Source of the DNA: Paenibacillus sinensis
GTDB taxonomy: Bacteria > Bacillota > Bacilli > Paenibacillales > Paenibacillaceae
Length of the DNA stretch: 64,000 nt
Reading direction: 5' to 3'
NCBI RefSeq assembly: GCF_019904155.1
Contig: NZ_JAHCMB010000198.1
Location: 1 to 64,000, forward strand
In this document: piece after piece, positions 42,837-50,886 of the stretch
How the letters are laid out: every line of letters starts with the position of its first letter
How positions within the stretch are numbered: position 1 is the stretch's first letter
Notes under the pieces: generated by a model
What the model saw: only the letters and a program-made list of their open reading frames with translations
Told to the model about the DNA's origin: nothing
Databases searched by the model: none
Position numbers and translations under genes: made by a program

Positions 42837-43898
42837 ATGAATTTATCCGCTTCAGTAACCTCTAAGCAATTGATGGATGTGCTGCTCAACATTGCAGTGA
42901 TGCGTCCGGTTTTTATTTGGGGCCCGCCGGGAATCGGCAAATCTTCGCTCGTGCAGCAGTTCGCCGACCAAGTGGGGTTGCCCTGCGTCTCCTTGCTAGG
43001 CAGCCAATTAGCCCCGGAAGACCTCATCGGGGTCCCGCAAATTATTGATGGAACCAGCCGGTTCTGTCCCCCCAGCATGATTGCCCGAACCGAGCCCTAC
43101 TGTCTGTTCCTGGATGAACTGAATGCGTGTACGCATGAGGTGCAGAAGGCTTTTTACAGTCTGATTCTCGAAAAACGCATCGGGGAATACGTCCTCCCCG
43201 CTGGCTCCGTCGTCATTGGCGCAGGGAACCGGGCGCAGGACAGCGCCATCGTGAAACCCATGTCGTCCGCGCTGATCAACCGCATGTTCCACGTCCAGTT
43301 AAGAGTCTCCCACCGGGAATGGCTGGAATGGGCCTACGACAATGATATCCATCCCCTGGTGATCTCCTATATCGAAACTCGCCCGGACCATCTGTGGGTG
43401 CAGCCGCCGAAGCATGAAGAGTCCTTCTCCACTCCCCGCTCCTGGCATATGCTAAGCGATGCTCTCAAGGAATACGGCGACCGGCTTCAGCCCGAGACGC
43501 TGGATGTTCTCGCAACCGGATGCCTGTCTCCCCATCATGCGGGGCAGTTCAAAGCCTTCTATAAGCAGACTACCCATAAATATAAGCTGAAAGCGATTCT
43601 GGAGGGCGAGACGGGATGGCCGCATGAGCCGGAGGATCGAGATGTGCTGTACTTTATGGCGCAGTCTTTCCGTGCGCAGCTTATCAAGGAACTGCCCGAG
43701 ACCAAGGATCATCTGACAGAACAGCACAAAAGACTGGCCCACCGCGCCAAAGCCCTGATCAAAAGCTTAAGCACCATCAGTCTTGAAATCGCCCAGCTCT
43801 CCGTTGCGAAGAGCGAATCCGGCGACAGTCTTCCTGATTGGTTCCTCGTCGAGATTGTTCGGGATCTGCCGCGATTAGTGCAGAAGAAGGAAGCGTGA
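42837..43898 (+). CDS. MoxR-type AAA+ ATPase
   Basis: A 353-aa AAA+ protein. Walker A GPPGIGKSS (29-37), Walker B CLFLDELNA (near 93), sensor 1 GAGNRAQD (near 126), arginine-bearing SSALINRMFHV. MoxR ATPases act as chaperones or activators of VWA-domain partners, and the next gene encodes one. AAGGAA lies about 7 bases before the ATG. Divergent from hen1, with regulon element copy 2 between them. A TTAACGTTAA palindrome at 42807-42816 lies in its leader. Probably remodels RNA-protein or membrane complexes during the repair response (inference). Confidence 0.88.
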   Translation: MNLSASVTSKQLMDVLLNIAVMRPVFIWGPPGIGKSSLVQQFADQVGLPCVSLLGSQLAPEDLIGVPQIIDGTSRFCPPSMIARTEPYCLFLDELNACTHEVQKAFYSLILEKRIGEYVLPAGSVVIGAGNRAQDSAIVKPMSSALINRMFHVQLRVSHREWLEWAYDNDIHPLVISYIETRPDHLWVQPPKHEESFSTPRSWHMLSDALKEYGDRLQPETLDVLATGCLSPHHAGQFKAFYKQTTHKYKLKAILEGETGWPHEPEDRDVLYFMAQSFRAQLIKELPETKDHLTEQHKRLAHRAKALIKSLSTISLEIAQLSVAKSESGDSLPDWFLVEIVRDLPRLVQKKEA

Positions 43899-43900
43899 TT

Positions 43901-45712
43901 ATGGCTAAAACGAAATCCAGAGAAGCCGATCCCGCCACCAAAGCCTATACGGAGGGTATGGAATATATCTGCAAGCACCCAATGTTCGCTCCCCTTGCCC
44001 ATCATACGCAGTTTATCAGGCGGGAGGGGAATCTGTGTCCAGAGAATGGCTGGGCCGTGACGACAAGCCATGGCTTTATTCATGTGCATCCCAAACGAAG
44101 AGGATTGCCGGAAGAGTGGGTCTATATTTTAGCGCATGGCCTGCTTCATCTCGGCTTCGGCCATTTCCGGACCATGGAGCGGCAGGATCTGTGGAATGCG
44201 GCATGCGACGCTTATATCGCCAAATTCCTGTATGATATGAGGCTCGGGCAGCCGCCTGCGGATATGGATGGCCGCGCGGAGCTTGCCGCCAAGAGCGAGG
44301 AGGAACTGTACCGGAGCTTCATGGAGAGAGGGCTTCCGGCTGCGCTGCATAACCTGGGCACAGCCGGACACGGCTTCCAGGATATGATCCTGAATCCCCG
44401 GGAATCCGTCCCTTCCTACTGGAATAACAACAACGTGAATTGGCAGGACTGCCTCGGCAAGGGCTTGACCCTGGCTGTAACGAGCGCCGTCAATGTGACG
44501 GCGGGCTATGAGGACTATCTGGGGGCTAACCCGGATGTTCTGACACCGGCCGTCAAAGCCCGCAACTGGTTCATCAGCAGCTATCCGCTGATGGGTGCGA
44601 TGGCGGCCGATTTCCGTATCATTGAGGACCCCTTGCTGTGCAACCGGCTCTCGATTTCGGTCGCCGCTGTCGACGCCGAGGCCAAAGAAATCTTCATGAA
44701 CCCGGCGGCCGGCCTCGACGAGCAGGAATGCCGGTTTGTGCTTGCTCATGAATTTCTGCATGTGGGCTTAAGGCATCATGCCCGCGCCGAGGGACGCGAC
44801 CCGTACCTGTGGAATGTCGCCTGCGATTATGTCATCAATCAGTGGCTGATGGAAATGGGACTGGGGGCGTTTCCGAGGATCGGAGGACTTCATGATCCGG
44901 AGATGAAGGGATTGTCGGCGGAATCGGTCTATGACCGCATCGTTACCGATATGCGGCTGTACCGCAAGGTCGCCACCTTCCGGGGAGTCGGCATGGGCGA
45001 TATTTTACCCCCGCGCGTTCCTGATTGGTGGGAGCGGAGTGACGGCCTGACACTTGATGAATTTTACCGAAACTGCTTAAGCCAGGGACTCGATTACCAT
45101 TACGACCAGAATCGCGGCTTCCTTCCCGCTGGCCTGATTGAAGAAATCCGGGCGCTCTCCCAGCCGCCGATTCTCTGGGATGTGGAGCTGGCGAAATGGT
45201 TCGATCACTACTTCTCGCCGCTGGAGAAGGTCCGCACCTATTCGCGGATCAGCCGCAGGCAATCCTCCACGCCGGATATCCCGCGCCCCCGATGGATGCC
45301 GGATTACGGCGACGAAGACGGACGCACCTTCGGCGTCGTCCTGGACACCTCCGGCTCCATGGACACCAAGCTGCTGAGCAAGGCCCTCGGGGCCATTGCC
45401 AGCTACAGCATGGCCAGGGATGTCCCGCTGGTGCGCGTCATCTTCTGCGACGCGGCTGTGTATGACCAGGGCTATATCGCCCCGGAGGTCATCGCGGACC
45501 GCGTGTCCGTCAAGGGCCGGGGCGGCACCATCCTCCAGCCGGCCATCGACCTGTTGGAACATGCCGGGGACTTTCCAAAGTCCGGCCCGTTATTGATCAT
45601 AACGGACGGCTATTGCGACCGGCTGCGCATCCGCCGGGAGCATGCGTTCCTGATCCCCAAGGGCCAGCACCTGCCGTTCGTGCCGAAGGGGAAGGTGTTT
45701 CGGATGGATTGA
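43901..45712 (+). CDS. DUF2201-type metallopeptidase-like / VWA protein, partner of MoxR
   Basis: A 603-aa protein with two related N-terminal halves of zinc-peptidase look. The first has HGLLHLGFGH near residue 78, where the Glu is missing. The second has an intact HExxH (AHEFLHVGLRHH, near 284). A C-terminal VWA-like domain has a MIDAS (VLDTSGSMD near 485) and a matching GGTILQP segment. The upper in-frame extension to 43838 overlaps moxR and lacks a ribosome site; the ATG at 43901 has AAGGAAG. It follows moxR by 2 bp. Such ATPase/VWA pairs are widespread, yet their substrates are mostly unknown. Confidence 0.82.
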   Translation: MAKTKSREADPATKAYTEGMEYICKHPMFAPLAHHTQFIRREGNLCPENGWAVTTSHGFIHVHPKRRGLPEEWVYILAHGLLHLGFGHFRTMERQDLWNAACDAYIAKFLYDMRLGQPPADMDGRAELAAKSEEELYRSFMERGLPAALHNLGTAGHGFQDMILNPRESVPSYWNNNNVNWQDCLGKGLTLAVTSAVNVTAGYEDYLGANPDVLTPAVKARNWFISSYPLMGAMAADFRIIEDPLLCNRLSISVAAVDAEAKEIFMNPAAGLDEQECRFVLAHEFLHVGLRHHARAEGRDPYLWNVACDYVINQWLMEMGLGAFPRIGGLHDPEMKGLSAESVYDRIVTDMRLYRKVATFRGVGMGDILPPRVPDWWERSDGLTLDEFYRNCLSQGLDYHYDQNRGFLPAGLIEEIRALSQPPILWDVELAKWFDHYFSPLEKVRTYSRISRRQSSTPDIPRPRWMPDYGDEDGRTFGVVLDTSGSMDTKLLSKALGAIASYSMARDVPLVRVIFCDAAVYDQGYIAPEVIADRVSVKGRGGTILQPAIDLLEHAGDFPKSGPLLIITDGYCDRLRIRREHAFLIPKGQHLPFVPKGKVFRMD

Positions 45713-45912
45713 GGGCGGGGGCAGAGGGAGCGGCTTTAATCCTTCCGCTTTTGCTCTTTGCGCTCAAAGTGATGATGCAGACGGTACAGGCAGATTTCTT
45801 CCGTCCAGCGGTATAGGATGAAAAGGTGTTAACACAGAGAATCTTGATACCAGTCTATCATAGCAGCATAAGGAGGGCGTGAATGTTATAAATATCAGCG
45901 CGCTCTCTATCA

Positions 45913-45921
45913 TGCTATAAT
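45913..45921 (+). promoter_or_regulatory. Promoter of the holin-like toxin gene
   Basis: TGCTATAAT, an extended -10 with a perfect TATAAT, about 64 bp before the toxin start. The -35 region (TATCAG, 17 bases upstream) is poor, as allowed for extended -10 promoters. Confidence 0.6.
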
Positions 45922-45984
45922 CTAGAAAGCAATAGAAAGGCTGATATGGGCGGTCGGCTAGTCTCCCAGGAGGGAGGTGATGCC

Positions 45985-46068
45985 ATGGAGGTCTATCAAG
46001 CGTTGTCCCTGATGTTCATGTTCGGCATGTTCATTCTGGCTCTGCTAACTTACCTCAAAAAGAAATAG
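45985..46068 (+). CDS. Type I toxin, holin-like small membrane peptide (Hol_Tox family)
   Basis: A 27-aa hydrophobic peptide beginning MEVYQALSLMFMFGMF and ending in KKK, fitting the 'putative holin-like toxin' family, whose members share an MxxYxALxLMxxFGMF start. Such peptides damage the membrane when overproduced. A very strong ribosome site (AGGAGGGAGGTGATG) precedes the ATG, and CTCCC just upstream can pair with it and hide it. The stop codon lies in the stem of a bidirectional terminator. An antisense RNA overlaps its 3' end. Located between the VWA gene and rtcB, unrelated to their operons by strand or promoter. Confidence 0.85.
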   Translation: MEVYQALSLMFMFGMFILALLTYLKKK

Positions 46069-46100
46069 ACCGCCCTGCTCAAGGGAAGCGGTCTATTTCT
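46061..46100. terminator. Shared bidirectional terminator of toxin mRNA and antisense RNA
   Basis: A perfect 13-bp stem (AGAAATAGACCGC and its complement, 14-nt loop with inner CCT/AGG pairing). On the minus strand it is followed by TTTTTG. The overlap at the 3' ends supplies the duplex by which the antitoxin RNA can act. Confidence 0.85.
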
Positions 46101-46197
46101 GACATCTTGCCTGTTCGAAGCCGCCGCCCTTAAAAGCGGCTATTGCGCGGAGAGTCGTGTTACCAGCACGACTCTCTTCGCATTGTTCGCCATTTCT
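46061..46197 (-). ncRNA. Antitoxin antisense RNA of the holin-like toxin
   Basis: A roughly 140-nt RNA predicted from the strong promoter at 46204-46231 to the terminator at 46061-46100. It contains a perfect 10-bp hairpin (GAGAGTCGTG/CACGACTCTC at 46150-46176), a good candidate kissing loop, and covers the last codons of the toxin. The layout equals TxpA/RatA- and BsrG/SR4-type systems (convergent, 3'-overlapping). Confidence 0.75.
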
Positions 46198-46203
46198 GAG
46201 TTC

Positions 46204-46231
46204 ATTATACCACGACAGGGGGATTTTTCAA
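46204..46231 (-). promoter_or_regulatory. Strong sigmaA promoter of the antisense RNA
   Basis: TTGAAA, 16 bases, TATAAT with an upstream TGG. Stronger by consensus than the toxin promoter, as expected for an unstable antitoxin RNA in excess. Confidence 0.8.
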
Positions 46232-46271
46232 CGAACGAACCAGTGACTTAGACTATTCAGCCGGAACCCTA

Positions 46272-47498
46272 CTAGTCCTTATACGGATCGAACTCATCCG
46301 CCCCAGCCATGCAGACACCAATCGGTTTCAGCACATGCAAGACCTCAATCGTTTCCGCATGCGCATCCAGCACTTCCTGGAGCTTCCGATATACAAAAGG
46401 ACTCTCGTCCGTCCCTGCGCCGCGCAGCTCAACACCGAAATCCCGGACGGCATTCATCATTTGCGCTGTGCTGATTTGACCGCCGCTGCGGGTACGGGTT
46501 TTCCAGTTCATTTTGCCTGCCGCTTGGGTCCGGCTCATGATGCGTCCCGCTCCATGAACGGTGCTGTAGTAAGAATCCTTGTTCTCTATGCTGTCCTTCC
46601 CTTTAACGATAACGGATATATCCCCCATACTGCCGCCGATAAAACCAACCTGACCGGGGGCGGACGGGGTCGCCCCTTTGCGGACGACAACGACTTCTTT
46701 ACCGTTATGCGTCTCTTTCCAAGCATAGTTATGATGGTTATGCACTTCAAGGTCCGCTTCCGTTCCCAGAATGGCTAATACTTGCCGAATCACATAATCC
46801 CTTCCGGCATAAGCATAACGTCCAGCCAGCCTCATCGCTCTGTAATACATCTCGCCAAGCTCGCTGTCCAGATCGAGCAGTACTGGCGGCTGGTCCATTT
46901 TCTCGCCCGGGGCGTTTGCGAGGAACTGTCTGCCGGCAGCCAGGTTGATAAAACCGCTTGCCGTCTTATGCCCGAAGCCCCGGCTCCCAAAATGATTCGC
47001 GATCCACAAACGGCCGGTTCCCGCCTCTTCAAACAGGTCGACGAAGTGATTGCCGCTGCCGACCGTGCCGAGCTGGCTTTGCGCCAATACTCTCAGCTTG
47101 TCATGCTCCTGCTTGCCTATCGCCTTGAACACAGCCCAATCCGGATCATCGAAGAGGTCATGGTCGACCTTTTCCTTATTGACCCGCCCCACCCCGAAGG
47201 AGATTTTGCGGGCAATCTTATCCATAATCTTCGCCAATCCTGGCTTTATGTCTTCGGCAGACAAACTGGTTCTTACTGCTTTATTTCCGCATGCGATATC
47301 ATAACCAACGCCGGAGGGCGAGATTTGCCCGTCATACACAACAACCCCGCCGATCGGCTGACTGTACCCTTTATGATGATCCGCCATCAGCAGGGTTTGA
47401 ACCACATTGCCGGTTTCCGCACAGGTTCTCGCTTGAGCAAGCGCGCCGCTGTCAGGATTGCCCCAGACACGTACGCCATCTATATTTTGATAAGCCAT
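46272..47498 (-). CDS. rtcB: RtcB 3'-phosphate RNA ligase
   Basis: A 408-aa GTP- and manganese-dependent ligase that joins 2',3'-cyclic phosphate (or 3'-phosphate) ends to 5'-OH ends. Conserved metal-binding and active-site motifs are seen: GVGYDIACGNKAVR, GTVGSGNHFVDL, ANHFGSRGFGH, EVHNHHNYAW and the guanylated His in TVHGAGRIMSR. AGGAG lies 12 bases before the ATG; a TTG four codons earlier is too close to it. Last gene of an operon with an SPFH protein and a HEAT-like protein behind a tRNA-like leader RNA. It provides a second sealing route beside Pnkp; no rtcA or archease gene is in the window. Confidence 0.95.
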   Translation of the reverse strand: MAYQNIDGVRVWGNPDSGALAQARTCAETGNVVQTLLMADHHKGYSQPIGGVVVYDGQISPSGVGYDIACGNKAVRTSLSAEDIKPGLAKIMDKIARKISFGVGRVNKEKVDHDLFDDPDWAVFKAIGKQEHDKLRVLAQSQLGTVGSGNHFVDLFEEAGTGRLWIANHFGSRGFGHKTASGFINLAAGRQFLANAPGEKMDQPPVLLDLDSELGEMYYRAMRLAGRYAYAGRDYVIRQVLAILGTEADLEVHNHHNYAWKETHNGKEVVVVRKGATPSAPGQVGFIGGSMGDISVIVKGKDSIENKDSYYSTVHGAGRIMSRTQAAGKMNWKTRTRSGGQISTAQMMNAVRDFGVELRGAGTDESPFVYRKLQEVLDAHAETIEVLHVLKPIGVCMAGADEFDPYKD

Positions 47499-47547
47499 TA
47501 GGTCATTCAACTCCTATAATAATAAATACATGTTCCCCAACCAGAAC

Positions 47548-49110
47548 CTAGATCCCTTTGGCCTCCCGCAGCTTCTGAAGCTCTTCTCGCACCGAGTCGT
47601 TCGGCTCAATCTGCGATAAATGCTTAACCGCTCCAACCAGCTGATCTCCCCATGAGGCAACGTTCCAGCCCTCCAATGCTTTGATCGCCATATTCCGGTT
47701 TCGGATTACGGGACTGTTCAGACCGGTAAGTATCAGCTCCCCGCCAATTCCCTCGAATTGATACAGACTCTGTAAAATGGTATCCAAAGCCCTGTGAGCC
47801 GCATATTCCGTGCCCAGCCCCATCTCTTCTCCGGGTCCAGTGGCGATTTGCTGGAGGGGGAGATGCTCGGCAGCGAACTGGACCAATGTCCGAATCCGGT
47901 CCGGGTCATCCGATTTCATGAGCTGGAAGATGTAAACATCCCCCATCGGGTTTTTAGCGAGCTGATCAAAGAGAATATCCCAAACATCGATGCCGAGCTG
48001 TTCCGCACAAGCTGAGCCATTGTAACAATCCGGCAAATTTCCGGAGCCAACGGCTTTCATAATGATGTCCTCCCATTTGGAGTCGGCCGTGATCGATTGA
48101 CAAGCAACCTGAATATCCATTCTTAACTGCCCGGTCCACCCCGCCGACATACGGCCGGCCCATTTCTCCTCATCCTGAGACAGGAATCTGCGAATTTCCA
48201 GCATGACCGAAAGATGCCTTGCGGTTGAAGCCATCTCCCGGGCCAGCCTCACGTAATCGGACAATACATGCGGCGCATCCTCATAATCATCCATGTCCTC
48301 AGCCGGCCCGCCATTCAATAACGCTTGTATAATATCGGTTGCTCCATCAAATAATGCGTTATCTACCCGTTCAGCCGAGAGCGCCTCCCGCAAACCGCCG
48401 TTTCTCGCACAGGTACAAGCTAAATATTCGTTCATAACGCTGTTGCGGCAGCCTTGCCGCAGCAGCCAGTCTCTGATCTCCTGATTAGACGGCTCAAGTC
48501 GCTCAACAATATGAATTTTACCCCAGCCCTCAACTTGCTTGGCTAATTCAAACAAAACCGGGTTGCTGTCCTCCATCCCATTAAGAATGGCAACCGCAGC
48601 ATACAGCGTAAATTCCTCATGTCTTCCCAGCGTCAGAAGCAGGTCCTGCACTTCTTCGTTCTGATACAGACCCAGCAGCGCGATTCCGAATTTGACGACA
48701 TTGCGATGCGCCGCATGCTCGGCCAGCCATTTCGCCTCCTGGAACAGTGAAGCCGGCTGTACACCAGGCTGCTTGCGCACCTCCTCCAGAAGCAGATCGA
48801 TACTGCCCATATCCATTTTTACCAGCTTGGCATATACAGCCTTCCGCATGGAGTTCTTCGGCTTCCTGGACAGCTTCGCCAGCAGACGGACCAGCTCGCG
48901 GGCCTCATCCGTTATCTTGCCAGGCGCTGCATGATGCCCGAAAGCTCCATCCAGACCGCCCGCTACCCATCTTATTTTACTGCCGGCCCAGAATTCTTCA
49001 TCATCCGGCAGGGAGTCGCCCACGGATTCGCCTTGCTCCCGAATGTACGAATAGATGGAGACCTTACCTTCCCAAGGAGGCTGAGCAGCTTTATTGAAGA
49101 ATAGTATCAT
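47548..49110 (-). CDS. HEAT-like repeat protein in the rtcB operon
   Basis: A 520-aa soluble protein of helical repeats with no recognised catalytic motif. The start (FWAGSKIRWVAGGLDGAFGHHAAPGK, residues 41-66) looks like a conserved globular cap. The remainder has hairpins such as HRNVVKFGIALLGLYQNEEVQDLLLTLGRHEEFTLYAAVAIL, typical of HEAT-type solenoids. AAGGTG precedes the ATG. It lies between the SPFH gene (21 bp) and rtcB (49 bp), so it is part of that operon. Possibly a scaffold that brings damaged RNA or ribosomes to the ligase (speculation). Confidence 0.65.
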   Translation of the reverse strand: MILFFNKAAQPPWEGKVSIYSYIREQGESVGDSLPDDEEFWAGSKIRWVAGGLDGAFGHHAAPGKITDEARELVRLLAKLSRKPKNSMRKAVYAKLVKMDMGSIDLLLEEVRKQPGVQPASLFQEAKWLAEHAAHRNVVKFGIALLGLYQNEEVQDLLLTLGRHEEFTLYAAVAILNGMEDSNPVLFELAKQVEGWGKIHIVERLEPSNQEIRDWLLRQGCRNSVMNEYLACTCARNGGLREALSAERVDNALFDGATDIIQALLNGGPAEDMDDYEDAPHVLSDYVRLAREMASTARHLSVMLEIRRFLSQDEEKWAGRMSAGWTGQLRMDIQVACQSITADSKWEDIIMKAVGSGNLPDCYNGSACAEQLGIDVWDILFDQLAKNPMGDVYIFQLMKSDDPDRIRTLVQFAAEHLPLQQIATGPGEEMGLGTEYAAHRALDTILQSLYQFEGIGGELILTGLNSPVIRNRNMAIKALEGWNVASWGDQLVGAVKHLSQIEPNDSVREELQKLREAKGI

Positions 49111-49131
49111 CGTTTCATCACCTTTTTCCCA

Positions 49132-50247
49132 TTACTGGCCTGATGCTTTCTTCTCCCCAATGAGAGAACTCAACCTCTCCAGCAAATCTCCGCCGCCCGT
49201 TACCGAGATGGACCCGATTTTCTCGCATATTTTCTCAAGGAACTCGAGCTCCTTCAGCCGGAACAGCGTCTGATTCTCGTCCATCAGCTTCGCGGTATTC
49301 AGCAGACTTCGGGTCGAAGCCGTTTCCTCCCGGCGGGTGATCAGATTGGCCTGGGCCTTCTTCTCCGCAAGCAGGACGGTATTCAGGATATCTTTCATTT
49401 CTCCCGGCAAAATGACATCCTTAACCCCCGCACCCAGGAACTGAACGCCGAACTCTTCAGCTTTCTCACGCAAACGGGACAGGATGAACGATGCCGCGTC
49501 CTCTTTCCGTTTCAACAGATCGTCCAGTTTAAGCGTTCCGACATATTCCCGGAGCATGAGCTGGAGCTGGATGTGGATTTGCTCGTCGAATGATTTCATT
49601 TCCAGAACGCGCCACGGATTTACGATCTTGTATTGGCAGACGAAGTTCAAGCGCAGCGTAACCTTGTCTTCCGTCATGATTTCCTGGCCGATGAGATCCA
49701 TTTGTTGTTGTCTTAAATCAATTGTCTTGACCACAACTGAAACGGGACCCTTCCAGAAGCAGTACTTGCCGGGAGAAAGCTCCCGCTGCAGCACATGATC
49801 ATAGAACAAAAAGCCGGATTCGTAACTCGCAATCTCGCAGGACTGCACATGGACCGCAAGCTTCGGTACAATCGAACGCTCTATCTCGGCAGGCAATTCA
49901 GGCTGTCTGATATCCGCATGCACAAAGGTATGTTTCTTCAGCATATTCCAGTAAGCGTAGACGCCCGGCTTAAGCAGCTGCACGAATTGGCCGTCCTCGT
50001 AATGCAGCACGTATTCATGATCTTGCACCCGTACGACATCGAGCTCCCGCACGAGTTCCTCATCCTGAAGAAACAGCTGCAAGTCTTTGCCCTCAACAGC
50101 GAACGGCTTGGCGATATTCAACACCACAACAGTCGTTTGCGACCACAACAAAAAGCGATAGGTCCCCGGAGCGAGCTTTTTCACATAGCTGCCTTTATGA
50201 AAGAGCAGACCGCGCTGGTCAGCTTGAATGGTTATTTTTTTAAACAT
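49132..50247 (-). CDS. SPFH/stomatin-like (slipin) protein
   Basis: A 371-aa protein with the SPFH/band-7 domain at about 150-330 (EIMTEDKVTLRLNFVCQYKIVNPWRVLEM; LREKAEEFGVQFLGAGVKDVILPGEMKDIL) and a C-terminal helical tail. The N-terminal 140 residues form a repeated beta-rich region (KGSYVKKLAPGTYRF and FVQLLKPGVYAYW). There is no clear transmembrane helix, so it may be peripheral. SPFH proteins of this kind precede rtcB in many bacteria. The second ATG, 8 bases after AGGGGG, is chosen; another ATG lies two codons upstream. First protein of the operon after a 590-nt structured leader. Confidence 0.85.
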   Translation of the reverse strand: MFKKITIQADQRGLLFHKGSYVKKLAPGTYRFLLWSQTTVVVLNIAKPFAVEGKDLQLFLQDEELVRELDVVRVQDHEYVLHYEDGQFVQLLKPGVYAYWNMLKKHTFVHADIRQPELPAEIERSIVPKLAVHVQSCEIASYESGFLFYDHVLQRELSPGKYCFWKGPVSVVVKTIDLRQQQMDLIGQEIMTEDKVTLRLNFVCQYKIVNPWRVLEMKSFDEQIHIQLQLMLREYVGTLKLDDLLKRKEDAASFILSRLREKAEEFGVQFLGAGVKDVILPGEMKDILNTVLLAEKKAQANLITRREETASTRSLLNTAKLMDENQTLFRLKELEFLEKICEKIGSISVTGGGDLLERLSSLIGEKKASGQ

Positions 50248-50583
50248 ACTCATTACCCCCTTAGTGGTTCGACCACTGGAATTAGAATCCCTCTGCGGTA
50301 TGGGCGGAATCGCGTTTTAGATCAGCGGGCTGCCGGGGATTTCCAGGGACATTCGAGTTAGAAGGTTGACTCTGTTTCAGCCATCCCTCTTCCTCTTCCG
50401 TCCCAAGGATAAACGCCTTACGGCGTCCTTAGACGCATGCGTTTACCGAGAAATAGAAGGCTGTGATAAGCGCGTAGCCTATACATTCTTACTATTTAGA
50501 AAAGCCTCCGGAATTTCGCATCATCGGTATCCACGGATTGCAAAGCCTTTCCTACAGTGCGCATAAGTAGCCGCCAGGGATTC
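50248..50583 (-). other. Leader between the tRNA-like RNA and the SPFH gene
   Basis: About 340 nt without a convincing gene. It holds several hairpins: ACGCC-GTAA-GGCGT with a GNRA-type loop near 50411-50425, the palindrome ACGCATGCGT near 50431-50440, and AGTGG-TCGAA-CCACT at 50263-50277 next to the ribosome site. A nine-codon frame beginning MAETE ends at once and is not considered real. Part of this leader may form further Y-like structures that I cannot resolve by eye. Confidence 0.5.
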
Positions 50584-50710
50584 TATCCTTTGGTCTTTTG
50601 ATCTTTTTTCGCTCGATTGAAAGTCGAGTGCTCTACCAGAATCGCTCCCAAGGCGATTAGGGAATCGAACCCTAAATAGCGGATTCTTACCGATCCGATC
50701 GTACAGGATA
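50584..50710 (-). ncRNA. tRNA-like/Y-like RNA C upstream of the SPFH-rtcB operon
   Basis: A 127-nt candidate closed by TATCC/GGATA and GATC/GATC pairing, similar in length to RNAs A and B. The distal part again holds tRNA arms in permuted order: T arm TTAGGG-TTCGATT-CCCTAA (50657-50675), acceptor-like AATCGC/GCGATT capped by a 7-nt loop (50640-50658), a D-arm remnant TCTGGTAGAGC (50630-50640), and a perfect anticodon arm CTCGA-CTTTCAA-TCGAG (50612-50628). Here the break of the circle falls between anticodon and T arm, unlike RNA A. The GGGTTAC/GTACC pair of RNAs A and B is not obvious, so Ro60 binding is less certain. Probable but unproven RNA. Confidence 0.55.
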
Positions 50711-50839
50711 CCGCAACCTAACAGGCACGGCACTGCGGGATAAACCGATATCCCTGCCTCGTTACGACCGTCCGCATAAGAACCGATGTATGATGAACGC
50801 CACCAGCGTCTACCATCTTGCATAGTGCAACTTACAGGT

Positions 50840-50886
50840 TCTATAATCGCTCATTTCAGGCAGATCGAACATGGTGAAAGTATTAC
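50840..50886 (-). promoter_or_regulatory. RNA-repair regulon element, copy 3 (RNA C-SPFH-HEAT-rtcB operon)
   Basis: Third copy of the 47-bp block, 35 of 47 identical to copy 1. Minus strand: GTAATACTT-N3-CC-N-TG, TTCG-N16-CGAT, then TATAGA in -10 position 18 bases after TTCGAT. Similarity to copy 1 continues about 45 bp on the far side (TTCCAT, CCACCC and CAATGGAAGG against TTCCAT, CCGCCC and CAATGAAGAG), but no WYL gene follows here. Confidence 0.78.

Noticed and set aside
50263..50277. AGTGGTTCGACCACT before the SPFH gene as another T arm
   Set aside because: The loop has only 5 bases instead of 7 and no partner arms are near; noted only as a hairpin in the leader.
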